Source of the DNA: Azonexaceae bacterium s22 | GTDB lineage: Bacteria > Pseudomonadota > Gammaproteobacteria > Burkholderiales > Rhodocyclaceae | Assembly (NCBI GenBank): GCA_016617495.1 | Contig: WYCU01000002.1 | Coordinates: 415,769 to 479,768, forward strand | Reading direction: 5' to 3' | DNA: 64,000 nucleotides | Shown here: piece by piece, positions 52,899 through 60,317 of the stretch | Numbering within the stretch: position 1 is the stretch's first letter | How the letters are laid out: every line of letters begins with the position of its first letter | Made by a program: the position numbers and the translations under genes | The notes under the pieces: generated by a model | What the model saw: only the letters and a program-made list of their open reading frames with translations | Database searches by the model: none | Told to the model about the DNA's origin: nothing

Positions 52899-52997
52899 GC
52901 CTAATGTTTTACGTGAGGGGTGGACGGAGCAGCAAAGTAGCGGAGGGGATTTGCAAGCGCAGCTTGCAAACCAAGCCTCGAGACGGAATTGTTAGAT
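52899..52997. repeat. attC-like site
   Basis: GCCTAAT ... GTTAGAT, 99 bp, with inner hairpin TTTGCAAGC/GCTTGCAAA. The HNH gene stop lies in the right core. Confidence 0.65.
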
Positions 52998-53567
52998 ATT
53001 TTCGTCACCATCATTTTCCTCTTCATGACTCGCTTCCAGTTCTTCCTGGTGAATGCGTTCGTGGCAAGGTTTGCAAAGAGCAACTAATTCGAACAGAAAC
53101 TCACTGCCAACGTGTTCATAGGTAAGGTGGTGGACTTCGGAGGGGCTATTTTCTCGACATCCTTCGCACAGTCCGTTTGCCCTAAGAATTACCTTCTTTC
53201 GCTTTTCTTCCCACGCTGGACTATCCAAGTATTTGTTATACCACGAGAAAAATTCAGCTCTTTCGAATTCCTCTCGTGACTTGAAATCACCGATGATCTT
53301 CTTGGCACCACCTTCATAACCCTCTTCCCAGCGCCGCAGAGTTTCTTCATCGAAAGCATCAGGCTCATTGCCACCGTTCAACTCAATGGCTTTGATTTTC
53401 GAAATCGGTTTTGACAGCGACCTTCCGCACCCCAGGCATTGATCGACATACTGAACCCCGCCCCCTTTTACGATGCGCTTTCGCAATGCTTTTTCTTTGT
53501 GCTCGCACTTGTAGCTTTCGTAGTGGCTGGAAAGGGCTTTGGTTCGCTCTCTAACTAGATCAGGCAC
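52992..53567 (-). CDS. Cassette gene: HNH endonuclease
   Basis: A 191-residue protein. The C-terminal half has the HNH pattern: CEGCRENSPSEVHHLTYEHVGSEFLFELVALCKPCHERIHQ (about residues 134-174), with two CxxC zinc knuckles and the catalytic HH pair. The N-terminal half has another CxxC (CLGCG) and is charged. The TAA stop is within GTTAGAT of the attC-like site. Cassette-borne HNH proteins could act in phage or plasmid defence or be orphan nucleases; no methylase is present. Confidence 0.85.
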   Translation of the reverse strand: MPDLVRERTKALSSHYESYKCEHKEKALRKRIVKGGGVQYVDQCLGCGRSLSKPISKIKAIELNGGNEPDAFDEETLRRWEEGYEGGAKKIIGDFKSREEFERAEFFSWYNKYLDSPAWEEKRKKVILRANGLCEGCRENSPSEVHHLTYEHVGSEFLFELVALCKPCHERIHQEELEASHEEENDGDENI

Positions 53568-53582
53568 ATTTTTCTCTCTGAA

Positions 53583-53618
53583 ATCTAACGTATAGCTAAT
53601 CGACGATGATGGTTAGCA
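53583..53618. repeat. attC-like site, short
   Basis: ATCTAAC ... GTTAGCA, 36 bp, holding the TAA stop of the GIY-YIG gene in its right core. Confidence 0.6.
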
Positions 53619-54305
53619 ATTGATATACCGAATGGGGTTCGCGGCACCTCGTTTGGCCATTCCGGCAATTGACTTGTACCGAAGGCTGGATCGGGTGTCT
53701 TCATCAGCGCGCTCACCATTGAAACCCCATCGATCGCCGATTCGATACCACTCCTTGATTGCGTAGACCTCTCGCGTAAGCCCACGATAAGTGGCGACGG
53801 CATATTTTGCTTTGTTTCTTCTCGGTCCGACGAGCCATGACTTTCGAGTAGCTTCATAAATATCCGATTCGGTCATTTCTTTATCAAACAGTTTGTTGAT
53901 GTTGATAAGTAGCACCGGTTGGTCTGTTTCAAACGGCGGAGCTGAATACATGGCAACAACTTCTTCAGTAGTTTTGATACCGAAGTCTGTGGAATAGTGC
54001 CCGGCTTGGAGATTCGATAGATTGTGGATGCCGACGAAGTCAATAATGGCGGCCTCGACCTCGAATGCAGCGTGTTCGGTGAGCCCGTGGCGAAGCACGA
54101 AATGTTCAACGGCCTTGCCGGACTTCTTAATCGCTCTGATACGGTCAAGTTTGTCTGACTCGGTTACGTCGGCTAAAGCGCACCCGACGTGTTCAAACAC
54201 TCGATTTCCCTTGCCTTTGCCAACGTAGAAAATTTCCTCGTTGCTTGGGTCGCGAAGAAAATAGACGTAATAGTCAAGCTGCTCAATAACCGACTGCGGG
54301 AACAT
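53613..54305 (-). CDS. Cassette gene: GIY-YIG (LEM3-like) nuclease-domain protein
   Basis: A 230-residue protein. The N-terminal part YYVYFLRDPSNEEIFYVGKGKGNRVFEHV (about residues 12-40) is a GIY-YIG domain of the LEM-3-like type, followed by RIRAIKKSGKAVEHFVLRHGLTEHAAFEVEAAIIDF with the catalytic glutamate helix. The C-terminal half (GLTREVYAIKEWYRIGDR) is unknown. The ATG at 54305 follows ACGGAGG; a longer frame to 54335 would begin inside the attC-like site. The stop lies in the downstream attC-like core. Confidence 0.78.
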   Translation of the reverse strand: MFPQSVIEQLDYYVYFLRDPSNEEIFYVGKGKGNRVFEHVGCALADVTESDKLDRIRAIKKSGKAVEHFVLRHGLTEHAAFEVEAAIIDFVGIHNLSNLQAGHYSTDFGIKTTEEVVAMYSAPPFETDQPVLLININKLFDKEMTESDIYEATRKSWLVGPRRNKAKYAVATYRGLTREVYAIKEWYRIGDRWGFNGERADEDTRSSLRYKSIAGMAKRGAANPIRYINC

Positions 54306-54326
54306 TAATGCCTCCGTATTAATCAT

Positions 54327-54398
54327 GCATAACATTGAAAATCACCGGACCGTAAAAAGCGTAGCTTTTTGGCGGTCCGGTGGATTGCGGTGTTAGAC
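54327..54398. repeat. attC-like site
   Basis: GCATAAC ... GTTAGAC, 72 bp, with a strong inner stem CCGGACCG/CGGTCCGG and a smaller AAAAAGC/GCTTTTT hairpin. Size and symmetry are typical of attC. Confidence 0.75.
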
Positions 54399-54752
54399 CC
54401 TTGCGCCATCGCATGCAAAGGACACACGACCATTCTGGTCAATAGAAATGTGACCATGCTTCTGGAGGTCTGAGACGATGCGGTCTCTATCGGCGTCGGA
54501 AATTCCACCTTGAAATTGGAACATTGCTCCAATGGAGTTCAGTAAGGCAGGCTTCTTCGATGGTTTTAGCTTGACTAGGCGTTCATATACATATTGCGTG
54601 AGATTTTCGCCTGAAGGCGCGGCGGATTTTCTGGCGTCAGGATACTGCTCTTCTTCTTCCTTTCTCCCAAGCTGAATCAGGAGTTGGGCGAGCCGGAATT
54701 TGTCCCTATAACTCAACTGCTCTGAAAGTTTTGCGATTTCATCGTAAGTCAT
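54393..54752 (-). CDS. Cassette gene: hypothetical protein
   Basis: A 119-residue soluble protein, unrecognised. It is helical and highly charged at the N-terminus (EIAKLSEQLSYRDKFRLAQLLIQLGRKEEEEQ). A second part (ISDADRDRIVSDLQKHGHISIDQNGRVSF) looks like a small winged-helix or strand pair. The N-terminal helix resembles small antitoxin-like regulators, but no toxin partner is adjacent. The TAA stop lies in GTTAGAC of the attC-like site. Confidence 0.65.
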   Translation of the reverse strand: MTYDEIAKLSEQLSYRDKFRLAQLLIQLGRKEEEEQYPDARKSAAPSGENLTQYVYERLVKLKPSKKPALLNSIGAMFQFQGGISDADRDRIVSDLQKHGHISIDQNGRVSFACDGARV

Positions 54753-54785
54753 GGTGCTTTCAGTGTTCCTATGGGTAAAGTGTGG

Positions 54786-54872
54786 GTCTAACGTGAAGGT
54801 AACCGGCGCTGCGCGGTTTTATCGCGCAGCGTCCAGCGACCGAAGGGAGTGAGGTCGGCCGCCATGATAGGG
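54786..54872. repeat. attC-like site, one core degenerate
   Basis: GTCTAAC at the left; the right core reads GATAGGG. The interior is nearly identical to the site at 58553 (shared CGCTGCGCGGTTTT, TCGCGCAGCGTCC, AGCGACCGAAGGGAG), as expected for attC sites of one integron family. Confidence 0.75.
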
Positions 54873-55280
54873 GATTGTTTTGTCATGTTTGCGAGACCAA
54901 AGTGCTTGTAAGAGCTTGATGCCAAAAACGAGGAACATGGCTCCGGCGATGAGGCCTCCGATGAGTGCCCGCGGTGACGCGGTGGACCAATTGGCGACAA
55001 GGATGATCGCAAAGGCGATGCTAATTACCAAGGCAAGAAGCGCGAGTAGCCCCAGCGGTAGTGACAGCGCAATGCGCATAGCGGCTGCCCCGGGCGTAGG
55101 CGAGCGCGACTTTAGGAAACGAACTGCATCGAGAGCACAGACAAGTGTGAGAGGCAGAAGAAGTAGGAGTGCGATTAGCGTCGATGCCAACCCGACGCCA
55201 GATGGCCAGTACGCAACCCCGACAATGGTCGCGAGAACCAAGGCTGCAAATGTTTGCGAAAAGCGGATTGTTGGAGGCAA
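54819..55280 (-). CDS. Cassette gene: four-helix membrane protein
   Basis: About 153 residues with four hydrophobic segments: QTFAALVLATIVGVAYW, TLIALLLLLPLTLVCAL, LGLLALLALVISIAFAII and GGLIAGAMFLVFGIKLL. Function unknown. The start is taken as TTG at 55280, 7 bases after AGGGG; a longer ATG frame (55406) would read through the array leader. Because the right attC core is degenerate, the frame runs into the attC interior and ends there (SLRSLDAAR), so the C-terminus is probably an add-on. Confidence 0.6.
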   Translation of the reverse strand: MPPTIRFSQTFAALVLATIVGVAYWPSGVGLASTLIALLLLLPLTLVCALDAVRFLKSRSPTPGAAAMRIALSLPLGLLALLALVISIAFAIILVANWSTASPRALIGGLIAGAMFLVFGIKLLQALWSRKHDKTIPYHGGRPHSLRSLDAAR

Positions 55281-55288
55281 GGTCAATC

Positions 55289-55560
55289 CCCTAAGGTGAT
55301 GTAGACGGCATTTTTGACGTATATGCCGGACGAACACGTTACACGCCGAAAGCGCGTCGTCCCGAAAACCGCGCTCCGTGAAGCCTTTAGAGATTATTGA
55401 ATACATTCGCGATGCTACTTATTCGTGAAATACGTCGTAACGGCGATTCGGCCCCATGGCTGTGCAGAGCAGCTTTCCGGGCTGATTCAGCGATCTATCC
55501 CAGCATAAGAAGCGAACGCGCTGCTGTCGATAGCGTTTGGCATTTCGTCAATTTGTGTGG
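55289..55560. repeat. Array leader A (attI-like), copy of leader B
   Basis: Shares long blocks with 59189-59465: GTGATGTAGACGGCATTTTT, then GCCGGACGAAC, TTCGTGAAATAC, CCCAGCATAAGAAGC, CGCTGCTGTCGATAG and ATTTCGTCAATTT. Its core reads CCCTAAG, a decayed GCCTAAC. It sits at the 5' end of the first cassette block. Confidence 0.7.
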
Positions 55561-55575
55561 ACGGTCTTGGGCCGG

Positions 55576-55611
55576 TTTGTCGCGGTCGACGTCAAAAAAA
55601 GGGCAAAAATG
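55576..55611 (+). repeat. Interspersed element, copy 14
   Basis: Exact core, GTCAAAAAAAGGGCAAAAAT. It immediately follows leader A. Confidence 0.95.
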
Positions 55612-55877
55612 GGTTTCTGCCTCGTGCAGTAGAAGCTGGTGAAGTTTCACCGCGCTTGCCCAGGAAGCTCGTATTTCTCAAAGCATTCAAGGCATCGCCC
55701 CAGCTTTTCCACAAAATGAGTGGCAAATCGCGGGCTCGCCTGACTATCCGAGGCCATGCTTATGGATCGCAATTCAGGTCGTGGCCTTGCTACCGCCGCA
55801 CCCGGCATAGGCTGAATACCCGCTTGACATGCCCGCCGCGCCAAAGCCACCATGATCCACAAATCAAGGAGGTGGTC
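55612..55877. other. Upstream region of the cytochrome c gene
   Basis: No gene seen. The reading frame of the cytochrome is open upstream to 55557 but crosses the repeat and lacks coding character; the promoter is presumably here. Confidence 0.5.
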
Positions 55878-57107
55878 GTGAGTACAGGGATTTTGCGCAA
55901 ATGGCGGGGGGCGCGCTTGTGGGGCGGGCTGTTGGCAGCGGTGGCGCTGGGCGCCTTGTCGCAGGCGGCGGGGGCCGATCAAGCGGCGGTGGTGGCGCGG
56001 GGGGCTTATCTGGCCCAGGCTGGCGACTGCATTTCCTGCCATACGGCCAAGGACGGGCAGCCCTTTGCCGGCGGTTATCGGCTGGATACGCCGTTTGGCT
56101 ACCTGCTGGCGCCGAACATCACGCCGGACAAGGAAACCGGCATCGGTAGCTGGACCGCCGACGAGTTTTATCGCGCCATGCACGAAGGCGTTAACAAGCG
56201 CGGCCAGGATATGTACCCGGCCATGCCTTACACGTTTTACACGCGCATCACGCGGGCCGACAGCGATGCCATCTTCGCCTATCTGCAATCGCTCAAGCCG
56301 GTGCGCAACGCCGTGGAGATCAACCACCTGCACTTTCCCTTCAACCAGCGCTGGTGCATGGCCGTGTGGCGCGAGCTGTATTTCAACGAAGGGACGTTCA
56401 AGCCGGATGCCGCGCAGTCCCCGCAATGGAATCGCGGCGCGTATCTCGTCGAGGGCCTTGGCCACTGCAGCGCCTGCCACTCGCCGCGCAATGCGCTGGG
56501 CGGCATCGAGCAGAATCGCGCCTACACCGGCGCCACCATCGACGGCTGGTTTGCGCTGAACCTCACCTCCAACCTGCATACCGGCCTGGGCGCATGGAGC
56601 GAGCAGGAAATCGCCACCTACCTCAAGACGGGCGTCGCGCCGGGCAAGACCACGGTATTCGGGCCGATGGCCGAAGTGGTGCAGAACAGCCTGTCGCACC
56701 TCAGCGATGCCGATCTGGCGGCCATGGCCACCTATCTCAAATCCATCCCGCCGAATTCGTCGCTACGCGCCGGCGCCGCCGTGCCGGAAGCCTCGCAGCA
56801 GCGCGGCGCCAGCCTTTACCTCGACCACTGCGCCGGCTGCCATCAAGCCAAGGGCCGCGGCATTCCCGGCGTCTTCCCGCCGCTGGCCGGCAACGGCGCC
56901 GTCATCGCGCCGGACCCCGCCAACATCCTGAAAGTGATCCTCGCCGGCCTGCCGCCACGCGGAAATTTCATCCCCATGCCAGCCTTCGCCAGTCAATTAA
57001 ACGACCAGCAAATCGCCGATATTGCCAACTACGTGCGGACGAGCTGGGGCAACACAGCAGTGCCGGATAGCTCGGCGGCACAGGTGGCGAAGTTGCGGGG
57101 GAAGTAG
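55878..57107 (+). CDS. Tri-haem cytochrome c, AdhB-like dehydrogenase subunit
   Basis: A 409-residue exported cytochrome. Signal peptide about residues 1-33 (LLAAVALGALSQAAGA). Three haem-binding CxxCH motifs: CISCH (about 51), CSACH (about 200) and CAGCH (about 322), spaced as in the cytochrome subunit of membrane alcohol, gluconate or aldehyde dehydrogenases. The start is GTG at 55878 with AAGGAGG 5 bases upstream. The catalytic subunit is not adjacent. It sits alone on the plus strand between two minus-strand cassette blocks. Confidence 0.88.
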   Translation: MSTGILRKWRGARLWGGLLAAVALGALSQAAGADQAAVVARGAYLAQAGDCISCHTAKDGQPFAGGYRLDTPFGYLLAPNITPDKETGIGSWTADEFYRAMHEGVNKRGQDMYPAMPYTFYTRITRADSDAIFAYLQSLKPVRNAVEINHLHFPFNQRWCMAVWRELYFNEGTFKPDAAQSPQWNRGAYLVEGLGHCSACHSPRNALGGIEQNRAYTGATIDGWFALNLTSNLHTGLGAWSEQEIATYLKTGVAPGKTTVFGPMAEVVQNSLSHLSDADLAAMATYLKSIPPNSSLRAGAAVPEASQQRGASLYLDHCAGCHQAKGRGIPGVFPPLAGNGAVIAPDPANILKVILAGLPPRGNFIPMPAFASQLNDQQIADIANYVRTSWGNTAVPDSSAAQVAKLRGK

Positions 57108-57119
57108 GGGGCGGGGGGC

Positions 57120-57419
57120 TCAGCATTGAAGCCACAACCCAAGGAGCAAAGTGCCGAAACCGATTGCAAATGCGACAAGCGGGAAAGCGATAGGCAGAAG
57201 GCCCAGAAAAAGAACAGGAAAACTGACTGCGAAAATTGGCGCCTGCCAGGTACGAGAGAGAATTTTTTGCCATGCGTCGGCAAGCGCCGCACGATTTTTC
57301 GCAAAATGTGCTGACGCATTGCCCGGCATCATTACAAGGCCGACTGCCATAAGCAGCGTATAGAGCAGGAACAAAACTGCTGCACCCATTAGCGGTTGGC
57401 TGTACTCGCATAGGGTCAT
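57120..57419 (-). CDS. Cassette gene: small membrane protein
   Basis: A 99-residue protein with three hydrophobic stretches (about 10-32, 58-75, 78-97). No family recognised. The ATG lies 9 bases inside the core GCCTAAC (minus strand GTTAGGC), as usual for cassette genes. Its 3' end lies 12 bp from the cytochrome stop, with no attC-like site, so this cassette is the truncated outer end of the second block. Confidence 0.6.
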   Translation of the reverse strand: MTLCEYSQPLMGAAVLFLLYTLLMAVGLVMMPGNASAHFAKNRAALADAWQKILSRTWQAPIFAVSFPVLFLGLLPIAFPLVAFAIGFGTLLLGLWLQC

Positions 57420-57428
57420 TCAGTGGGC

Positions 57429-57455
57429 GCCTAACGCTTAATGAGAGGGTTAGCA
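57429..57455. repeat. attC-like site, short
   Basis: GCCTAAC ... GTTAGCA, 27 bp, holding the TAA stop of the adjacent gene. It may be an eroded or deleted attC. Confidence 0.55.
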
Positions 57456-58091
57456 GTCTTGGATGACAAAGTCACCCTCTGCCTCTGCGGTGATGATGTT
57501 GGGTGCAGACCCTTCACGCTTTGCCTCCACAACCCAAACAACGCTGACTCCTGGCGCTTTAATGAACGTAGCGTGAAGCTCAAGAAGCTCGAACGCTTCG
57601 GTAATAACACTAGGAAGCTCGGCTGCCAGTTGCTGTAGATTTTTATTGTTACTCCATGGATTGTGCGCATGCAGGTGCTTCCCTAGTCGATCATAAATTG
57701 ACTCAAAACGTTTCTTTGTAAGAACGCCAGAGCATTTCCGATCAAAGTGAAATGTTCCATCCGGTTTGCTTGCAGCGGGCAATAGCGGGAGCGGATAGAA
57801 GTTTTCATTTATTTTGGTAAGTACGCGAAATATCTTCCCTGCGTGATAGTCCTTTGTGAAGTCGGGTTGCTCTTCCGCTCGAGAGCGAAAGACTTCATAT
57901 TTCTTTTTATTAGGAGCAATAGAGGCGAATGCAATTGCTTCCAGTGCTTTACGTACCTGAAGGATTGCAGCTTCTAGGGCTGGTAGTTGCGAGCTCGTGG
58001 CATAGCTCGCAAGAAACGAATTGGACGCTCTTAGGCGCTCTATCGCTTCCTGCACTTTTTCCAGATAAATGTCGCGGAGCTCGGATGACAT
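57450..58091 (-). CDS. Cassette gene: hypothetical protein
   Basis: A soluble protein of about 213 residues, unrecognised. The N-terminal half is helical (LEKVQEAIERLRASNSFLASY; ILQVRKALEAIAFASI). A central FHFDRKCSGVLTKKRFESIYDRLGKHLHAHNPW and a beta-rich C-terminus (VSVVWVVEAKREGS) follow. The start at 58091 is preferred because a decayed core (CCTTAGC) lies 7 bases before it; an upstream ATG at 58112 lies within the attC-like site. The TAA stop is in the short attC-like core. Confidence 0.65.
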   Translation of the reverse strand: MSSELRDIYLEKVQEAIERLRASNSFLASYATSSQLPALEAAILQVRKALEAIAFASIAPNKKKYEVFRSRAEEQPDFTKDYHAGKIFRVLTKINENFYPLPLLPAASKPDGTFHFDRKCSGVLTKKRFESIYDRLGKHLHAHNPWSNNKNLQQLAAELPSVITEAFELLELHATFIKAPGVSVVWVVEAKREGSAPNIITAEAEGDFVIQDC

Positions 58092-58097
58092 GAGACT

Positions 58098-58174
58098 GCT
58101 AAGGTTTGACATGAGGGGCCGCCGATAGGCGGTCCCTCTCGATGGATGGGTTGGGCATATGGGCGCAGTTAGAC
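58098..58174. repeat. attC-like site
   Basis: Right core GTTAGAC; inner stem GAGGGACCGCC/GGCGGCCCCTC on the minus strand around TATC; left core decayed (GCTAAGG). 77 bp. Confidence 0.6.
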
Positions 58175-58528
58175 GACATAGCCCTCGTTGCGGAGATATG
58201 ACTTCAAGGACTCCATTGCGACGATGCCAAGGACACCCAAAAAGCCACCGAACAAATAGACCGGCATCTTTGACCCTGTGCTTGCAGATTGGAGAGAACC
58301 GAGGGCGCGGGAGCCAAACAACATAAGGACAAGGCCGAGGATGGCGAAGATGCCTCCTCCGATGGCACCTTTACCCGAAATGTGAACTCTGGAACCTACC
58401 TCAGCGTGAAGAACTGGCTCTGCCACAGCAAAGTACAAAAAAACTGCACCAATCAACAGAATAAAAATTCCGGTGAAGCGGGGGTTTGACTGAGCAAACT
58501 CTTGAAGTGGAGTCTTTTGAATTGCCAT
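58169..58528 (-). CDS. Cassette gene: three-helix membrane protein
   Basis: A 119-residue protein with hydrophobic segments FTGIFILLIGAVFLYFAVA, GGIFAILGLVLMLFG and YLFGGFLGVLGIVAM. Function unknown. The ATG at 58528 has AAGGA 7 bases upstream; a longer start at 58558 lies at the attC-like edge. The TAA stop is inside GTTAGAC. Confidence 0.62.
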   Translation of the reverse strand: MAIQKTPLQEFAQSNPRFTGIFILLIGAVFLYFAVAEPVLHAEVGSRVHISGKGAIGGGIFAILGLVLMLFGSRALGSLQSASTGSKMPVYLFGGFLGVLGIVAMESLKSYLRNEGYVV

Positions 58529-58552
58529 CCATGTTTCCTTTCCTACGGATAT

Positions 58553-58639
58553 GCCCAACGTAGAGCTAACCGGCGCTGCGCGGTTTTTTCGCGCAGCGTC
58601 CAGCGACCGAAGGGAGCGAGGTTGAGCGCCATGTTAGGC
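58553..58639. repeat. attC-like site, best preserved
   Basis: GCCCAAC ... GTTAGGC, both cores fitting RYYYAAC/GTTRRRY, 87 bp, inner stem CGCTGCGCG/CGCGCAGCG. The stop of the next gene (TAA) is in GTTAGGC. Confidence 0.85.
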
Positions 58640-59182
58640 AGAAACCTCAACTACAGCGTGATAATTAAGCGTCAGCAAGTAATAGGCGCTGACCAATACA
58701 AACTTTGATCTGCAAGAGAATGGCCGTTCTCGATCATCTCCATCTGGTGGTAATGCCAAGAAGTTTTTCATGCGGCCGACAAACTTGGATTGCACTTCAT
58801 CACCAAATGCAAAGTTGCTCCAGTTGTGTGCGCAGTAATTTCTCAATTTCCGGATAGCATGAAGATCATCTCTTGAAGTTTTATCCAAAAGACCTAAACA
58901 AAACAGCGTATCTATCCGTGATGAGAACGAGCCAAAAGGTCCATTGAAATCGAACAGCGCTTCGCGAGCAGCTTTATTCCCTTTGCTAAATACAAGGCCA
59001 AGCCTAGATTTGAGTAGGTCATCAAGAAACGACGCAGACACTAGGACAACGCTACGGTCAGATTCCTTGTCAATTTCCATTAGCACTGCGTTTTGTTCGG
59101 TTTCGGAAAATACTTTGCAATAGTTGGGGGCGAGATCCTCTGTCGGGCCCACTTTGAGTTTGCGAATATCGCGAGCTTTCAT
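58634..59182 (-). CDS. Cassette gene: MltR-like helical protein
   Basis: A 182-residue soluble protein. SASFLDDLLKSRLGLVF (about residues 50-66) and LFDFNGPFGSFSSRIDTLFCLGLLDKTSRDDLHAIRKLRNYCAHNW (about 78-123) match the pattern of MltR/mannitol-repressor-like proteins (FLD...L, GPFGSFS.RI.....LG, IR..RN..AH). Cassette members of this family have no established function. The ATG is 6 bases inside the GTTAGGC core at 59189, the first position of the array. Confidence 0.7.
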   Translation of the reverse strand: MKARDIRKLKVGPTEDLAPNYCKVFSETEQNAVLMEIDKESDRSVVLVSASFLDDLLKSRLGLVFSKGNKAAREALFDFNGPFGSFSSRIDTLFCLGLLDKTSRDDLHAIRKLRNYCAHNWSNFAFGDEVQSKFVGRMKNFLALPPDGDDRERPFSCRSKFVLVSAYYLLTLNYHAVVEVSA

Positions 59183-59188
59183 AGAGAA

Positions 59189-59465
59189 GCCTAACGTGAT
59201 GTAGACGGCATTTTTGACGTATACGCCGGACGAACGCCGTATACGCCGGCAAACGCGGCGCCGTGAAATGCGCTTGCTATCTGGTTTTGCGAGATTTTCG
59301 TGCGCATGTTGGCCGTGCTATTTGTTCGTGAAATACGGCATGAGGTGGATTCGGCCTGTTGGCTTAAGGGAGCCGGTTCTTGGGGTGATTCAGTTACGCG
59401 TCCCAGCATAAGAAGCCAATGCGCTGCTGTCGATAGTGTTTTGAATTTCGTCAATTTCCGTGGAC
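59189..59465. repeat. Array leader B (attI-like)
   Basis: Begins with an intact GCCTAAC core (GTTAGGC on the cassette coding strand) followed by two 12-bp direct repeats CGTATACGCCGG (59218 and 59238, 20 bp apart), then blocks shared with leader A. It is placed where attI would be, at the 5' end of the cassettes, but no integrase gene is adjacent. Confidence 0.65.
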
Positions 59466-59840
59466 AGTCGCGCTGGTGTTGCAGGGGAATCGCTGAGTTG
59501 CTGGTGTTTATGTGCCAATCCGCGTGGGTACTGGGCTAATCCGAAGCAGCAAGCGCATAAGGCCGGGTTGTCGCGGTCGACGCTTAAAAATTGGCAAAAA
59601 TGACTTTGAGGCGGGTGATTTCCGGGACGCTGGCAGTGGCGATGCGTCAGTCGATGGTGCTTGGTTGTTCAGCGGCGCATCGAGGCCCTTTCTTCGGAAA
59701 CGCCTGCTGCCACGCAAGGCGCGGCAATTTGCCGCACCCTGGGTGCCAGCGGGGCATGCAAAAATTGCGGCCTGCTAAGTTTTTTCGCGGCGGCTTGCGG
59801 GAAAATCCGGTCTCGATATTTGACCGGGTGCTGAAAGGGC
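59466..59840. other. Intergenic stretch without a gene
   Basis: It holds copy 15 of the repeat and nothing else I can support; no integrase or remnant with a recognisable tyrosine-recombinase motif was seen. Confidence 0.5.
59567..59601 (+). repeat. Interspersed element, copy 15
   Basis: Exact core, GCTTAAAAATTGGCAAAAAT. It lies about 100 bp after leader B. Confidence 0.95.
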
Positions 59841-60314
59841 ATGTTGAAAAACAAAATTCTGATCGATGTCATCGGGCTGTTGTCCATCGCGCTGGTGGCT
59901 GTCGTGGGTTACAAGCTTTCGCCGTTGTTGTTGCCCAAGGCGGATGTGACGGTGCAGCCGGATGCGCCTTGCGATTTGAATCGCGCGCCTTGTACGGCGG
60001 CGCTGCCGGAGGGCGGCAAGCTCACTTTGGCGCTGTCGCCGCGCCCGGTGCCCATGGTCAAGCCGTTCAAGGTGGACGTGCGCTTCGAGGGGTTTGCCGC
60101 GGAGGCTGTCGAGGTGGATTTTTCGGGCGTGGAGATGAATATGGGGCTGAATCGTCCTGCGTTGGCGCGTACCGGGAATGGGGTTTTTGCCGGTGAGGCG
60201 ACGTTGCCGGTGTGTGTGACGGGGCGCATGGCCTGGCAGGCGACGCTGTTGATCGAGACGGCCAAGTCGCGGATTGCGGTGCCGTTCCGCTTCGATTCCC
60301 AGGATCACGAGTAA
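59841..60314 (+). CDS. Hypothetical membrane-anchored protein upstream of sco
   Basis: A 157-residue protein with one N-terminal membrane helix (about residues 8-28) and a periplasmic beta-rich domain. It contains CDLNRAPC, MGLNRPAL and VCVTGRMAWQATLLIE, a pattern I associate with FixH-like or small Ig-fold proteins found with copper chaperones, though I cannot name the family. AAAGG lies just before the ATG. Followed after 3 bp by the Sco gene, so probably part of the copper-delivery operon. Confidence 0.7.
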   Translation: MLKNKILIDVIGLLSIALVAVVGYKLSPLLLPKADVTVQPDAPCDLNRAPCTAALPEGGKLTLALSPRPVPMVKPFKVDVRFEGFAAEAVEVDFSGVEMNMGLNRPALARTGNGVFAGEATLPVCVTGRMAWQATLLIETAKSRIAVPFRFDSQDHE

Positions 60315-60317
60315 ATC

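Noticed and set aside
59466-59840. An integron integrase gene next to leader B
   Set aside because: No open frame with tyrosine-recombinase motifs is present on either strand.
59591-60196. A 201-codon open frame before the sco operon
   Set aside because: Begins in the repeat, has no ribosome site, and overlaps the better-supported gene at 59841 in another frame.
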